Positions 24,294 through 34,298 are shown, counted from the stretch's first letter. The stretch is 53,401 bases of DNA from Odoribacteraceae bacterium (GCA_031276355.1 JAISNC010000060.1:1-53401); one strand, 5' to 3'. Translations and numbers: made by a program. The notes: generated by a model not told the origin, from the letters alone.

Positions 24294-25805
24294 TTACCGG
24301 TACAACACGAAGCGGGCGTTGCCGTTCCCGGAATATACCGCGAGCGGGGATGCTCCGTCTTGGATGTAAGCGTATTGCCCGCTGTTAGCGAGCGGGAAGA
24401 TGTAGAGTTTCCAGGTGTTATTGCTGTTTGTCAACACTTCCAGGTGGGTCGTGGAGGAGTTTTTTCCCACGTAGGCGATGGTTTCGTCGGCCGGGAATGT
24501 CCATAGATCTACCTCGTCATCGCCCGAAGCGTCCCCCTTCTGGAAATAGGAGAGGAGGTTCCCCTTGGCGAAGTATATCGCGGCACTGTGCTCCGGGTGA
24601 ATACCGTAGACATCGGCCGATAGCAAGCGGGCCGAAGCGTTCAACGGGTGGAAACCCACGATCGGGTTCATGCTTCCAGAGGCATCAATATCCACGAGGT
24701 GATACGCTACCGGCGCACTCTTCGAACGCATGATCGCCCAGGCCTGGGCAGAGGAGGAGTAACGCTGGAAACGTCGCGCCATCCAAAGCATCTCGTGATC
24801 CATGTTCGTGGGGGGAGTCCCGTCGTCCGACTCGACCTTGACCAGGTCTGTCGACATGTTATCCACGAGAAAACTACTACTCGCGCGACTAAACACGTTG
24901 GCTTGCTGGGCAAAATCACCGGCGAGGACGCACGGGTAGAGGTTAGCGTCCCCGATCTTGGGATGCGCGAACTTACCGGGGCCGGCGGTCATTCCGGTGA
25001 TGGAGTAAAGTTTCCCGTCGTTGATGAGAAAAACGTAGCCCAGGTAGGTATTCATGATGTCCTGCGGTTTCCACACGGCCGGCGGCGAGTAGAACTCGTC
25101 CTCGAAGTTCTTGTATATCTCGAAGGAGGCGGCGTTTAGGGTCTTCATATCCTGTTCGCTTAGGACATGGAAGACAGTCTGGTTGGAGAGTCGCATGATG
25201 GTGCCGTCGGGCATCCGTTTATCGTGGTAGTAAAATCCCGATTGCAGGACCATCCTGACCCCTTTTCCCTGTAACTTCTGCCCGTTCACGCGGGAGATCA
25301 CGTCCTCGCGGACAAGCCCGTCGAGGTCGATGAAGTCAATGTCGGTCTGGCCGTCGAGATCGTTCACCACGAACCAGCCTCGCGAGAAGACGGAGGCGGA
25401 GGTGATCTCGACTTTCTTATTCGCGATCAATCCGGTGCTCTTCTCCTTGATCTCGAAGACCAACATGCGCCGCTCCCCCGGGGGATAATTCATGACAAAG
25501 GAGAGGGTAGTACCGGTGCCGAGGGTGTCACGCGCGGGAGCGTAGCCAACGGCCATAATGGGATAAGTGTACCAGGTGAACGCGTACTTCTCCAAGTCGC
25601 TATCCAGCCCCTTGATGATCGGTTGCAACTCCACGTTCGCGGTGAGGAGAAAAGAGGTATCCTGTAATCCCGATATTTCAACCGGGAAGACGTTCTCGAC
25701 CGGACTGTAATCGTAGTTTCCGGTGTCGTCGATGCATGCGCCCGTGAAAAAGGCTATGGCCATCGCGACGATTGGTAATGTATTCTTTTTTTTCATTTCA
25801 TTCAT
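24294..25805 (-). CDS. PKD-like family lipoprotein (locus 2)
   Basis: A 503-residue surface or periplasmic lipoprotein. The signal is 'MKKKNTLPIVAMAIAFFTGAC', so the Met at 25796 may be the real start. 'DDTGNYDYSPVENVFPVEISGL' followed by an Ig-like region fits the PKD-like family lipoproteins found after SusCD-DUF4843 genes; the rest resembles a beta-propeller-like binding part. It is the last gene of the minus-strand locus, 14 bp after the DUF4843 gene, and has a counterpart at 41369. Probably a ligand-binding accessory of the SusCD pair. Confidence 0.8.
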   Translation of the reverse strand: MNEMKKKNTLPIVAMAIAFFTGACIDDTGNYDYSPVENVFPVEISGLQDTSFLLTANVELQPIIKGLDSDLEKYAFTWYTYPIMAVGYAPARDTLGTGTTLSFVMNYPPGERRMLVFEIKEKSTGLIANKKVEITSASVFSRGWFVVNDLDGQTDIDFIDLDGLVREDVISRVNGQKLQGKGVRMVLQSGFYYHDKRMPDGTIMRLSNQTVFHVLSEQDMKTLNAASFEIYKNFEDEFYSPPAVWKPQDIMNTYLGYVFLINDGKLYSITGMTAGPGKFAHPKIGDANLYPCVLAGDFAQQANVFSRASSSFLVDNMSTDLVKVESDDGTPPTNMDHEMLWMARRFQRYSSSAQAWAIMRSKSAPVAYHLVDIDASGSMNPIVGFHPLNASARLLSADVYGIHPEHSAAIYFAKGNLLSYFQKGDASGDDEVDLWTFPADETIAYVGKNSSTTHLEVLTNSNNTWKLYIFPLANSGQYAYIQDGASPLAVYSGNGNARFVLYR

Positions 25806-25819
25806 TTTAATGAGTTGTG

Positions 25820-26560
25820 TTAGTCAAAAGAGACGAGGGTATCGTCATCCTCTTTCAAGGGGGCACCCGGGTGCTCCTCGTTGTATTGCGCCAGCATCTC
25901 TTTCGCCAATCCGCCGTAGTACAAGAGCTGGTTCCACTCTTGCGGGGCACGCTCGTTGAAATCAATGCCCAGGTACTTGGTGAGAAATTGCATTTTCCGG
26001 GGTCCCCACGCCTTAAAGAAATATTCCCAGGTGCTCCACGAGGCCGGTTTCTCGGCGGAGTCCGAGATCTTCACGAGAAACTTGAGGTTCTCGCGTATAC
26101 CGGGCTTGAAGTAGTCATTTTCGACAATCTCGATCTCTAAGCGCACCTTCTCGGTTTTTAACGAGGGGGCACGTAACAGGACGACGGGCACAAGGGCACT
26201 GATCGAGCCGGGAGCCACGCGCATGAACCCTTGCAACGCGCTGTCGTCAAACGAGAGGAAATGCACCCCGGCCTCTGCCGCGGCAGGGCGGCCCGCGTTA
26301 CTTTGCGCTACCCTGAAGGGACGCTCCACCGGCGCGGGGAAGCCCATCGTGCGTATCTCGACATAGATCGTGTCGCGCATGACGTTATCGTCCTGAAAAA
26401 AGAAGGAGTAAGAGATGCTGTCCCGCTGTTTCGAGGCGCTGACATCCCTGTAGAAATAGAGACGGGGGTCGTCCTCGTAGGCGTTAAGCTCCAACTCCCG
26501 GCAAGCGGGCAAGAGCGTGACGAGGGCGAGGGCGGCGATAAAGAAGTATCTTGTTTTCAT
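25820..26560 (-). CDS. DUF4843 lipoprotein (locus 2)
   Basis: A 246-residue lipoprotein beginning 'MKTRYFFIAALALVTLLPAC'. The frame could start at 26584, overlapping the susD stop by one base, but the residues before 'MKTRYFF' do not resemble a signal. 'LNAYEDDPRLYFYRDVSASKQRDSISYSFFF' is the DUF4843 pattern, followed by Ig/Calx-beta-like segments ('VPVVLLRAPSLKTEKVRLEIEIVEN'). Function unknown; in this family the genes sit between susD and a PKD-like gene, as here. Counterpart at 40493. Confidence 0.83.
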   Translation of the reverse strand: MKTRYFFIAALALVTLLPACRELELNAYEDDPRLYFYRDVSASKQRDSISYSFFFQDDNVMRDTIYVEIRTMGFPAPVERPFRVAQSNAGRPAAAEAGVHFLSFDDSALQGFMRVAPGSISALVPVVLLRAPSLKTEKVRLEIEIVENDYFKPGIRENLKFLVKISDSAEKPASWSTWEYFFKAWGPRKMQFLTKYLGIDFNERAPQEWNQLLYYGGLAKEMLAQYNEEHPGAPLKEDDDTLVSFD

Positions 26561-26583
26561 GATCGGATATTTTGTGTTATTCA

Positions 26584-28065
26584 TTAATCGAACACGGTCT
26601 GACTCTTGGGACGGGGGATCTCGTAGTGCTGGTAGTCGCCCGGGACGGCGAAGCTGCCGGGCGCTGTTGCCCGCGGGATGCTCGTGTAGCGGTGTTTCTT
26701 GTAGAAGAAGAAGGTCTGCCCCTCGCCAAAGAACTCTTTCCTGTACTCCTTGGCCAGGCGGTTGATCACGGCGGTCTCGTCTGTTAACTCGTTCTTGTAG
26801 CCTATCGGCAAGACGCGCGCATCAACGTACTCGTTATAGTAGGTGGCTATCTCGCCCAGCGGGGCATCTTCCACCACGATAAAGTACATCTCGCAGAGGC
26901 GCAAGACAGGTATTTTGTTGACATCTGGGAAGTTGTCGTTTCCCCCGTACTTGAGGAAGTGGTTGAAAGAGCCTGTCGTGTAAGCGCGCGTTGTCCAGTA
27001 CCTGTTCGGGATGTTTCGTATCTCGCTGGTGTTAGTCTCGTAGACGTACATGGTGATGTTCGCGATGTTTCCCGACAGCGGTGCCCCGTTGATGAGGAAA
27101 TAGGGTTGAACGACTCCCTGGTGCGCCGGGTTGTGAACGCCGAAGAGGTGCTCGCTCAACATCACGAGGTTTTTGCCATAATCCGTGTTGTCCGTCGTGT
27201 AATCTTCCCCGCTGGTGAGGCGAAACTTCCCGGATTCGATCACCCGCTTCGCGCAGAGGACGGCATTCTCTTTGTCACCAATCCAGTGGTAATAGCGGGC
27301 TTTCGTCCCGATCACGGCGTAATAGTTAAACCGTACTTGGCGGGAGGTCTGCCACAGGTCAAGCGGGGGTATCCAGCCATCGAGATAGGTGATGGTCGGG
27401 TTATTCAGGTGATGGTTCGTGGACGTGATCAGCGGGTCCACGTTTTCCAACAGCTTCTCGGCAGCGTCCAAATCACGAATAATTTTGGAAATCACGCTTT
27501 TATAAGACAACGTGACCAGCTTGTTCGGGTTTTTCGTTTTCTCCTCCGCGTAGGGAATGGCCAGTTTCCCGATGGCATCGTCGCCGGGTATCGGGCCGAA
27601 CAGCCGCAGCAAGTCAAGATGCAGGAAAGCCCTTAAGCCGAGGGCTTCCCCCTTGATGATCTCGTAATTGTTGTTTTTAAAGATGGCCTTGCGAGCGTCG
27701 ATGTTCTCCAGGATGTCGTTTAACTGGACGATGGCCGTGTAGTACGCTTTCCATATCCGTTCGGTCATCTGTTCCACGTTGCTATCGGTGAATTGCCAGT
27801 TGGGAAGCCGGTTGAAGATGCCGGTACCCGTGGCAGGCTCCCACAACTGGGCCAGGAAGTCCGTGAAGAGGACGGAGACCTCTCGCCCATAGAGATTCGC
27901 TCCCGCTATCTGAATGTAAACCCCCATCAAGGAGTTTTTAAATCCATCCTCCGTCTTGTAGAGATCTTCCTGTTTCATCTCCTGACGGGGAGACACGTCC
28001 AGCCAGTCATTGCAACCGAACAGGAAGAACGTGAGCATGTATGCCAGTAACTTGTATCTTTTCAT
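26584..28065 (-). CDS. SusD/RagB family nutrient-binding lipoprotein (locus 2)
   Basis: A 493-residue SusD-family lipoprotein. 'MKRYKLLAYMLTFFLFGC' gives the lipobox cysteine at 18, followed by the classic 'NDWLDVSPRQEMKQEDLYKTEDGFKNSLMGVY'-type N-terminus. The TPR-like helices ('GEALGLRAFLHLDLLRLFGP') and the C-terminal 'LRLCEMYFIVVEDAP' and 'RLAKEYRKEFFGEGQTFFFYKK' are typical. It forms the lid of the SusC pore. Equal in length (493) to the SusD of locus 3, with which it shares the 'GEGQ..FFYK' ending. Confidence 0.93.
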   Translation of the reverse strand: MKRYKLLAYMLTFFLFGCNDWLDVSPRQEMKQEDLYKTEDGFKNSLMGVYIQIAGANLYGREVSVLFTDFLAQLWEPATGTGIFNRLPNWQFTDSNVEQMTERIWKAYYTAIVQLNDILENIDARKAIFKNNNYEIIKGEALGLRAFLHLDLLRLFGPIPGDDAIGKLAIPYAEEKTKNPNKLVTLSYKSVISKIIRDLDAAEKLLENVDPLITSTNHHLNNPTITYLDGWIPPLDLWQTSRQVRFNYYAVIGTKARYYHWIGDKENAVLCAKRVIESGKFRLTSGEDYTTDNTDYGKNLVMLSEHLFGVHNPAHQGVVQPYFLINGAPLSGNIANITMYVYETNTSEIRNIPNRYWTTRAYTTGSFNHFLKYGGNDNFPDVNKIPVLRLCEMYFIVVEDAPLGEIATYYNEYVDARVLPIGYKNELTDETAVINRLAKEYRKEFFGEGQTFFFYKKHRYTSIPRATAPGSFAVPGDYQHYEIPRPKSQTVFD

Positions 28066-28095
28066 AACATTTGATTTTTTTCTCGTTTAACATGA

Positions 28096-31000
28096 TCAGA
28101 AGCGGGCGGTCAAGGAGAGGGAGAATTTCCTCGAGAAAGGATAATACAATCCAAGTTCCCGCTGGATGGTGGATTTCCGGAAGAGATCCTCCAAATAGCC
28201 GTTCACGCTCAGGTAAGAGATGGAGAACTCCCGCTCTAACCAGCCGGATTGCAGTTCGTATTGCATGGAGATGCTACTGCAATGCAAGGTATTCTCCTTC
28301 ATGATGAAGCGCGACGAGGCGTTCGTGGCGGTGAAGTTACGCACGCCTTTGTACAGGGCCGGTTCGCCGGGCGTTTTCCAACGATTGTAGTAGGCCCGCT
28401 TGTCCGCGTTGTTGTAAGGGTATATATTCTCCACGCGAGAGGCCAGGGTCTGGTTGTAATAGTGCCCGCCACACCGGTAGTTAAAGATGGCCGTGAACGA
28501 AAGGTTCTTGTATGTCAGCGTGGTGTTAAAGTTGCCCTGGTACTTTGGCTCCGCGACACCACACGGCACCTTATCCTTGGCATCCCACGTGTACGTCAGC
28601 GACCCGTCCGTCTTTTGGAATATCTCTTGCCCGTTGCTCGGGTCTATGCCCAGCGATTTGACGGCGAAGATCGTGTTAATCGATTGCCCTTCCTTGAAGA
28701 GGAAACTCGGGTTGGTGCCGTCTTCCGCTAACAGGGTCTGGTTTAGGAACTCCAGGGTGTTTGATATCTTGGTGATCTTGTTTTTGTTGTGCGCCATCGT
28801 GCCGCCGATGGAGCAGCGCCAGCCGCTCTCGTTGTCACGGACAAGGTAGCCCCTGAGGTTTAACTCTATGCCGGTGTTCGATATCTCCCCGACATTCGCC
28901 TTGTAGGTATCAAAACCCGCCGAGGAGGGCAACGTGATGTCGGAGAGCATGTTCTCGGTACGCTTGCGATAGATATCCGCCGTCAACGATACCCGCCTGT
29001 CGAAAAGGGAGAGATCGAAGCCCAGGTTGGTGGAGTAGGTCGTTTGCCATCCCAGATCCCTATTACCGATCCCCATCAAGTACATCCCGTACCAGTTGTT
29101 GTACGTGAAGTTCCCGTAATCCTTGAACGTGCTCATGGCCTGGTAAGGATCGAAGTTTTGTGAGCCGGAGGTGCCGTAAGAGAGCCGCAAGCGCGCCTCG
29201 GTGATCGCCTTCTGCTTTTTCATGAAGGCCTCGTGGTGCATGTTCCAGCCCACGCCGAACGATCCGAACAGGGCCGTACGGTTGTTAGCCCCGAATTTCG
29301 ACGAGCCTTCCAGGTTCCCCGACACGTCGAGGAAGTAGCGGCGATCGTACGTGTAGTTCATGTTAAACGTTCCCCCGAGGCGACGGGAGATGCCCTCTGT
29401 TCCCAGCGGACGCCCGTTCTTCTCGTACAAGGTGGCCATGCCGAGGAAATCCATGTGGATATTCGAGATCCCCTCGGCCCGGATGGCATACAACTCGTAG
29501 CTCGATTCGGAAAGGCTGTAGTTCACCCCGGCGTATAGCTGGTGAAGGTCAGCCAACACCTTATTATAGTTTAACGAGAAGGATGCCTCGTAATCGAGCG
29601 ACTCTACCGTGCTGTACGTGTACTCGCCTTTTCTGCCGAAGTCCTCCCCGACGTAATTCACGAACTTGGTATGTTGCGAGGAGATATACTCGTCGCCCCG
29701 TTCCATCGTGCGCGTGAAACCCAGGCGGCCACGGAAGGTTAACTCCTTCGGAAGGATGTCCCACATGATCTCAAAATTCTCTTGTATTCCCGTGTAAGCG
29801 GTTTCATTCTTGCTGGGTAACAAGGCATTCCATAGCGGGTTCTCGAGCGTATGATACATGGCCGACAAGAAGGAGTACATACTATAATAATACGTGTTCT
29901 CCTCCAGGAGCATCAGTAGGTTACCATCGTCATCGTACGGTTTATGGTACGCGTTTGCCGTCGTGAACGCGCTGAAGTTCCCGTAAGGAGAGTTTTTCGA
30001 CTTGTTGAACGAGACAGTCAGGTCGTTTTTGAAGGTCAGGTCACGGTAGTCGTATGCCAGGTAGATATTCCCGTTGAAGGTGTTGCGGGAAGAGCCTTTC
30101 ATGGCCCCCTCCACGTTGTTGTACCCGATATTGATCGCGTACAGCACCTCGGAGGATCCTCCCTCCACCCGCAGGCTGTGATCGCTGCCGATCCCCGTGC
30201 GCACGGGATACTTTAACCAGTAGGTGTCCACGCCTCGCTCCACCTCCTTTAAACGGTCGTTATACAGCTCCATCAAAATTTGCTCGTCATCTGCCCGCAC
30301 GTACTCGTACAACCCGGCCGCTTTCTCGTAGGCCAACTTTTCCCTGGCGTTCATCAGGTTGTACGACCGCAGATCCGGGGCTTCCGTGTTCAAGCTGCCC
30401 TTGTACGTGACGCGCAAACGTCCCGGCTCCGGGTCGCGTGTCGTGATGACAACCACGCCGTTCGCCCCCCGCGTGCCATACATGGCCGTGGCGCTGGCAT
30501 CCTTCAACAGGGTGATGCTCTCCACGATGTTTTGATCCAGATCGTTCATCCGTTCCAACGTGATCTCGAACCCGTTCAGGATAAAAAGCGGCAGGTTCGC
30601 CGCGTTCCGGGAATCCGACTTCAAGTCGTTCATTGTCATGTCGAGGCTTGACGAACCACGTATCGTGATGTCGGGCATCCGGTTCGGGTCAGAACCAAAT
30701 TCGATGTTCTCCACGATATGAAACGAGGGATCGATGTTCCGGAGCGACGACAGCAGGCTACGGTGCCCGGCCTGGCGCAACTCCTTCGCCGTAACGGTCG
30801 TCACCGCCCCCGTGTAACTCTCTTTCGCCTTCGTGAAGATACCGGTCACGACCACCTCCGCGACCTCCACGCTCTCCTCCACCATGACGATCCGCAGCTC
30901 CGTGCCGCTGTAAACCACCTCCTGTTTCTTCATCCCGATAAACGAAAATTGCAACACGATCTTTGACGGATCCATCGCCACGTTCAGGGTAAATCGCCCG

Positions 31001-31476
31001 TCCGCGTCCGTGGCCACGCCTAACGTGGTCTCCTTGATCAACACCGAGACTCCCGGGAGCGGGTCTCCCTTTGAATCCACCACGATCCCTTTCACGCGCA
31101 CGGGATTCGTCCCTTGCTGCACCGGGCTTACGACAACAATGCCGTTCCGCTCCACCGCCGTCAAGCGCCCGGCCGGCAAACAAGCCGACACGGCCTCCAA
31201 GAGCGTCACGAAGGTTCCACTCACCGTCACGGGGAGTTGAATAGAAGCGATCTCGTCCACCTTGAACATCACTCGATTCTCACTCCGACGACTCAGGTCG
31301 TTCAACACGTCCAGTAGCGACATTTCCCGGTAATCAATCGAGAACTTTCGCTCTCCCGGTTGCCCCGTCAGGCAGGGACACGTGAAAACAAGGCAACACG
31401 TGATGATCAATCGACACCATGACGACGTGTCAACCAAAAACGGTCGCCTCGATTTTGTCTTGTCATTTTTTCTCAT
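28096..31476 (-). CDS. SusC/RagA TonB-linked outer-membrane transporter (locus 2)
   Basis: A TonB-dependent transporter of about 1126 residues. The frame opens at 31509; I prefer the Met at 31476 ('MRKNDKTKSRRPF'). After the signal comes an STN signalling domain ('KFSIDYREMSLLDVLNDLSRR'), the regulatory Ig domain ('KGIVVDSKGDPLPGVSVLIKETTLGVATDADGRF'-type), and the plug with 'TLLKDASATAMYGTRGANGVVVITTRDP'. The barrel ends 'RKFSLSLTARF' with a terminal aromatic. The plug contains 'VVTGIFTKAKESYTGAVTTVT', shared with the SusC of locus 3. Confidence 0.93.
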   Translation of the reverse strand: MRKNDKTKSRRPFLVDTSSWCRLIITCCLVFTCPCLTGQPGERKFSIDYREMSLLDVLNDLSRRSENRVMFKVDEIASIQLPVTVSGTFVTLLEAVSACLPAGRLTAVERNGIVVVSPVQQGTNPVRVKGIVVDSKGDPLPGVSVLIKETTLGVATDADGRFTLNVAMDPSKIVLQFSFIGMKKQEVVYSGTELRIVMVEESVEVAEVVVTGIFTKAKESYTGAVTTVTAKELRQAGHRSLLSSLRNIDPSFHIVENIEFGSDPNRMPDITIRGSSSLDMTMNDLKSDSRNAANLPLFILNGFEITLERMNDLDQNIVESITLLKDASATAMYGTRGANGVVVITTRDPEPGRLRVTYKGSLNTEAPDLRSYNLMNAREKLAYEKAAGLYEYVRADDEQILMELYNDRLKEVERGVDTYWLKYPVRTGIGSDHSLRVEGGSSEVLYAINIGYNNVEGAMKGSSRNTFNGNIYLAYDYRDLTFKNDLTVSFNKSKNSPYGNFSAFTTANAYHKPYDDDGNLLMLLEENTYYYSMYSFLSAMYHTLENPLWNALLPSKNETAYTGIQENFEIMWDILPKELTFRGRLGFTRTMERGDEYISSQHTKFVNYVGEDFGRKGEYTYSTVESLDYEASFSLNYNKVLADLHQLYAGVNYSLSESSYELYAIRAEGISNIHMDFLGMATLYEKNGRPLGTEGISRRLGGTFNMNYTYDRRYFLDVSGNLEGSSKFGANNRTALFGSFGVGWNMHHEAFMKKQKAITEARLRLSYGTSGSQNFDPYQAMSTFKDYGNFTYNNWYGMYLMGIGNRDLGWQTTYSTNLGFDLSLFDRRVSLTADIYRKRTENMLSDITLPSSAGFDTYKANVGEISNTGIELNLRGYLVRDNESGWRCSIGGTMAHNKNKITKISNTLEFLNQTLLAEDGTNPSFLFKEGQSINTIFAVKSLGIDPSNGQEIFQKTDGSLTYTWDAKDKVPCGVAEPKYQGNFNTTLTYKNLSFTAIFNYRCGGHYYNQTLASRVENIYPYNNADKRAYYNRWKTPGEPALYKGVRNFTATNASSRFIMKENTLHCSSISMQYELQSGWLEREFSISYLSVNGYLEDLFRKSTIQRELGLYYPFSRKFSLSLTARF

Positions 31477-31549
31477 AAACATTGTAAGCATTAAATTTAA
31501 TATTATCATTCCTATCTCTAAGGGAGAATCGGGGCCACACCCCGGTCGC

Positions 31550-32746
31550 CTATTTCAACACGTATATTACATCATCGGCCACGCGGAACCTCGGCCCCCC
31601 GGCAAGGGTAATCGACTCCAACGCACTCTCCACGGCCTCCTCCATGCTGATCCTGCCGGTAAACAAGATCTCCTTTATCCCCGGATCCGAGTAGATAAAG
31701 CGGAGGCCGTGCCAGCGGGCAAGGGTGCGCATGACAGTCTCCAGCTTCTCGCCCGTGAAGACAAAAAGGCCCTCGCGCCACGAGACGGCATCCCGCGCAT
31801 GCACCGCTTTGCTCGTCAACGTGCCGGTCGCCCACGTCCAAGTCGCCTCCATTCCAGGTTGCAACTGTAACGTCTTTTCCGAGACGTGTACCTCCACCCG
31901 CCCCGTCAGGAGCGTGACGGCCACCGTCTCGTCCTCCTCGTACGCGTGGACATTAAACGAGGTGCCCCATACCTTTGTCGCTACATCACCGCTCTCCACG
32001 ATGAACGGTTGACCCGAACGGGGAGCCACGTTAAAGAATGCCTCTCCCTTTAACCGGACAACACGCCGGTCAGTGGCGAACGACACGGGAAACTCCAGTT
32101 CGCTCATGGCATTTATCCAGGCTTCCGTACCGTCCTGCAACACAACGTGATATTGACCACCCGCGGAGGTGACTACCCGGCACAACATCGCTGCCGCCAG
32201 CGCAGGCTCTCCCGTCACATGCCCTTCCGCCACCTCCTGCTCGTACAGCGATAATCCTTCGCGATCGTTGGAAAAGCGGGCCGTTGAAAATGCCACCTCG
32301 TGCGAAAATTCGTTCTCCAAGTTTAACTGATCCCCGGAAGGCAATACCAGCTTGACTCGAGGCTCACTCGCGCGAAGTTCCCCGAGCAAGGTGGGGGGCA
32401 CGACAGGAGCAACCGGTTGAAACAGAAAATAAGCGGACACCGCCAGCCCCGCCACGCAAGCAGCCGCGGTGATCGCTCGCCGGAACAGGGTAAGACGACG
32501 ACGCTTGACCAGCTCCCTGACGATGCGTTCTGTCACCCGATCGAAGTCCACTGTCTGGCGGAAGCGCTCTTCCAAGCGGAAATGATCCCCCATCCCCTCG
32601 CCACATATAATCCGTTTATACACCCTCCGGTTCTCCTCTCGCTCGTCTAACCAGGTGAACAGCCTCTCTCGCTCCTCGGGAGAGGCTTCCCGTAATTTGA
32701 TCTTAATGATAATAACAGCTAATTGTTTTGCTTTATCGTAGCGCAT
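31550..32746 (-). CDS. FecR-family anti-sigma factor (locus 2)
   Basis: An anti-sigma factor of about 398 residues, starting at 'MRYDKAKQLAVIIIKIKLREAS' (32746; the frame begins at 32770). The N-terminal domain ('ERERLFTWLDEREENRRVYKRI') faces the cytoplasm and one membrane helix follows ('AITAAACVAGLAVSAYFLF'). The periplasmic FecR domain has 'GGQYHVVLQDGTEAWINAMSELEFPV' and 'GEAFFNVAPRSGQPFIV'. It transmits the state of the SusC STN domain to a sigma factor. Its likely partner is the divergent sigma gene at 33001, which is frameshifted. Confidence 0.9.
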   Translation of the reverse strand: MRYDKAKQLAVIIIKIKLREASPEERERLFTWLDEREENRRVYKRIICGEGMGDHFRLEERFRQTVDFDRVTERIVRELVKRRRLTLFRRAITAAACVAGLAVSAYFLFQPVAPVVPPTLLGELRASEPRVKLVLPSGDQLNLENEFSHEVAFSTARFSNDREGLSLYEQEVAEGHVTGEPALAAAMLCRVVTSAGGQYHVVLQDGTEAWINAMSELEFPVSFATDRRVVRLKGEAFFNVAPRSGQPFIVESGDVATKVWGTSFNVHAYEEDETVAVTLLTGRVEVHVSEKTLQLQPGMEATWTWATGTLTSKAVHARDAVSWREGLFVFTGEKLETVMRTLARWHGLRFIYSDPGIKEILFTGRISMEEAVESALESITLAGGPRFRVADDVIYVLK

Positions 32747-33000
32747 ATATTTACATTTACAAATAGACACCGCGGAATAATGGTCTTATCAATAGATGTT
32801 AATAGAAAAGAAGGTACGCGTAACCTCTTTACCGAAAGAATAGATAATAGCTTTCTATATATCAACAAGATAAATTACTGTACATATACCCGTATTGATA
32901 ATATTATTTTTATGAACACTACACACATTAACAATTTAAACGGCAAGTCATCAATAGGAAATAGTCTATATTCGAGGCGTTGAAAAAGAGTATTTACGCG
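32747..33000. other. AT-rich divergent promoter region
   Basis: About 250 bp of AT-rich DNA between the divergent fecR (32746) and sigma gene (33001). It must hold the promoters for both directions, but I cannot pick a convincing -7/-33 pair. The short frame across it is not gene-like. Confidence 0.45.
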
Positions 33001-33497
33001 ATGAAAGAGATCTCGGATTTAAAAGCAGTGATACATGAACATTACGCGACGCTCTGTGCCGTGGCCATCAAGCTCGTGAAGTCTCCCGACGTGGCGGAAG
33101 ACCTCGTGCAGGAGGCGATCATCACGTACTGGGAACAGCGAGCGAAAAACGTACATATCTCCTCGATCGGAAATTACCTGTTCACGCTGGTCAAACATGC
33201 CGGGCTTAATTACCTTCGAGCCGAACGACGGGCAAGCGAACGGCACGAGCGATACGTGAAAACGGAAGAGGAGGATCCGCTGGTATTAAATCTATTGATC
33301 GAGGAGGAGAGTAACCGATCCTTCAAGAGGCTATCAACCAGTTACCGGAGATGCAGGCGCGCATCATCCGGATGGAATTCGCGGGCCTGACCAATCAAGA
33401 GATGGCTAAGTTATTCCAAATCACGATCCCCACGCTCAAAAGCCTGCGTTATGATGCCCTCCGGAGACTACGGGAATATTTTAAAGCGAACCTGTAA
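33001..33497 (+). pseudogene. ECF sigma factor gene with internal frameshift
   Basis: The gene starts at ATG 33001 ('MKEISDLKAVIHEHYATLCAVAIKLV'; an upstream TTG at 32980 is less likely). Region 2 is intact ('DVAEDLVQEAIITYWEQ'). The original frame runs through 'LLIEEESNRSFK' to an early stop at about 33390. From 33321 the -1 frame continues the protein: 'LQEAINQLPEMQARIIRMEF', then the helix-turn-helix 'LTNQEMAKLFQITIPTLKS' and 'LRRLREYFKANL', ending at TAA 33495-33497. One base has evidently been lost near 33313-33325. The truncated product would lack region 4 and could not read a -35 element. A sequencing error or a recoding event are alternatives; I see no classical slippery heptamer. Confidence 0.85.
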
Positions 33498-33565
33498 ACC
33501 ATTCATGCATTTTGGGTAAGCAAAAATCAACCTTATTACCTTATCGACCTCTCTTTTGTACGAGA

Positions 33566-33590
33566 AGGGCGAAGCCTTCGCCCTCCCTTT
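33566..33590 (+). terminator. Hairpin after the frameshifted sigma gene
   Basis: AGGGCGAAG (33566-33574) and CTTCGCCCT (33576-33584) form a compact hairpin followed by CCCTTT. It is about 70 bp downstream of the sigma gene. The T-run is short, so this is only a moderate terminator candidate. The remaining gap to 33713 shows nothing definite. Confidence 0.4.
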
Positions 33591-33713
33591 GCAACATCCG
33601 AAAAAATTATATTCCTTTGCTCTCATGTTGAATAGTTCATCGTCGGCTACTCTTTACGGGAAAGATACTCGTGAAATCGGTACCGGGGGAGAGCCGTATT
33701 AATTGATTCTATC

Positions 33714-34298
33714 ATGCACGACGAAAGAGAAATAATTCGTTGCATCAAGCAACGGGATGCCACGGGGATGAAGTGGATATTTGATAACTATTATCAGATG
33801 CTATCCTTATTTGCCCTGCGTTACGTGCACTCCATCGACGACGCGGAAGATCTGGTACAAGAAGTGTTGATCCTGTTCTGGGAAAACAAACAGGGGACGC
33901 ACTTTACCGGTTCCGTGCGGGCTTACCTCTTCGGGGCCGTTCACAAGGCCGCGGCCACCTTCCTGAAAAACACGGGACGGTGGGTCTTCACCGACATCGA
34001 CAATCATCTTGACCTGCCGACAGAGGATTACGGGGCGTTCGAGGAGGAGGAGGTACTCCGGCGAAGAGGGCTTATCGAACGAGAGATCGAGCGGTTGCCG
34101 GAAAAATGCCGGGAGGTGTTTATCGCTATCGTACTGGATAACATGCGCTACAAAGAGGTCGCTGAGAAACTGGATATATCGTTGAATACCGTGAAGACGC
34201 ACTACGTGCGGGCCTTGAAACAATTGCGAGCCAACCTCGACAACTTGATCTTGCTCCTGATTCTCAGGGTAAAAGAGCGGGAGAGAGAAAAAGTTTAA
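33714..34298 (+). CDS. ECF (RpoE-like) sigma factor (locus 3)
   Basis: A 194-residue ECF sigma factor. Region 2 covers about residues 20-85 ('DDAEDLVQEVLILFWENKQG' with the usual D-x-x-Q core), and region 4 about 120-180 ('IERLPEKCREVFIAIVLDNM', 'YKEVAEKLDISLNTVKTHYV', 'RALKQLRANLDNL'). It recruits RNA polymerase to the promoters of its own import locus when FecR releases it. fecR follows 54 bp later in the same direction, the standard order. Since the neighbouring sigma gene at 33001 is broken, this one might also serve locus 2. Confidence 0.93.
   Translation: MHDEREIIRCIKQRDATGMKWIFDNYYQMLSLFALRYVHSIDDAEDLVQEVLILFWENKQGTHFTGSVRAYLFGAVHKAAATFLKNTGRWVFTDIDNHLDLPTEDYGAFEEEEVLRRRGLIEREIERLPEKCREVFIAIVLDNMRYKEVAEKLDISLNTVKTHYVRALKQLRANLDNLILLLILRVKEREREKV

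Noticed and set aside
32723..32983. 86-codon frame between fecR and the sigma gene
   Set aside because: AT-rich, low-complexity product overlapping the start of fecR and the promoter region; no family features.
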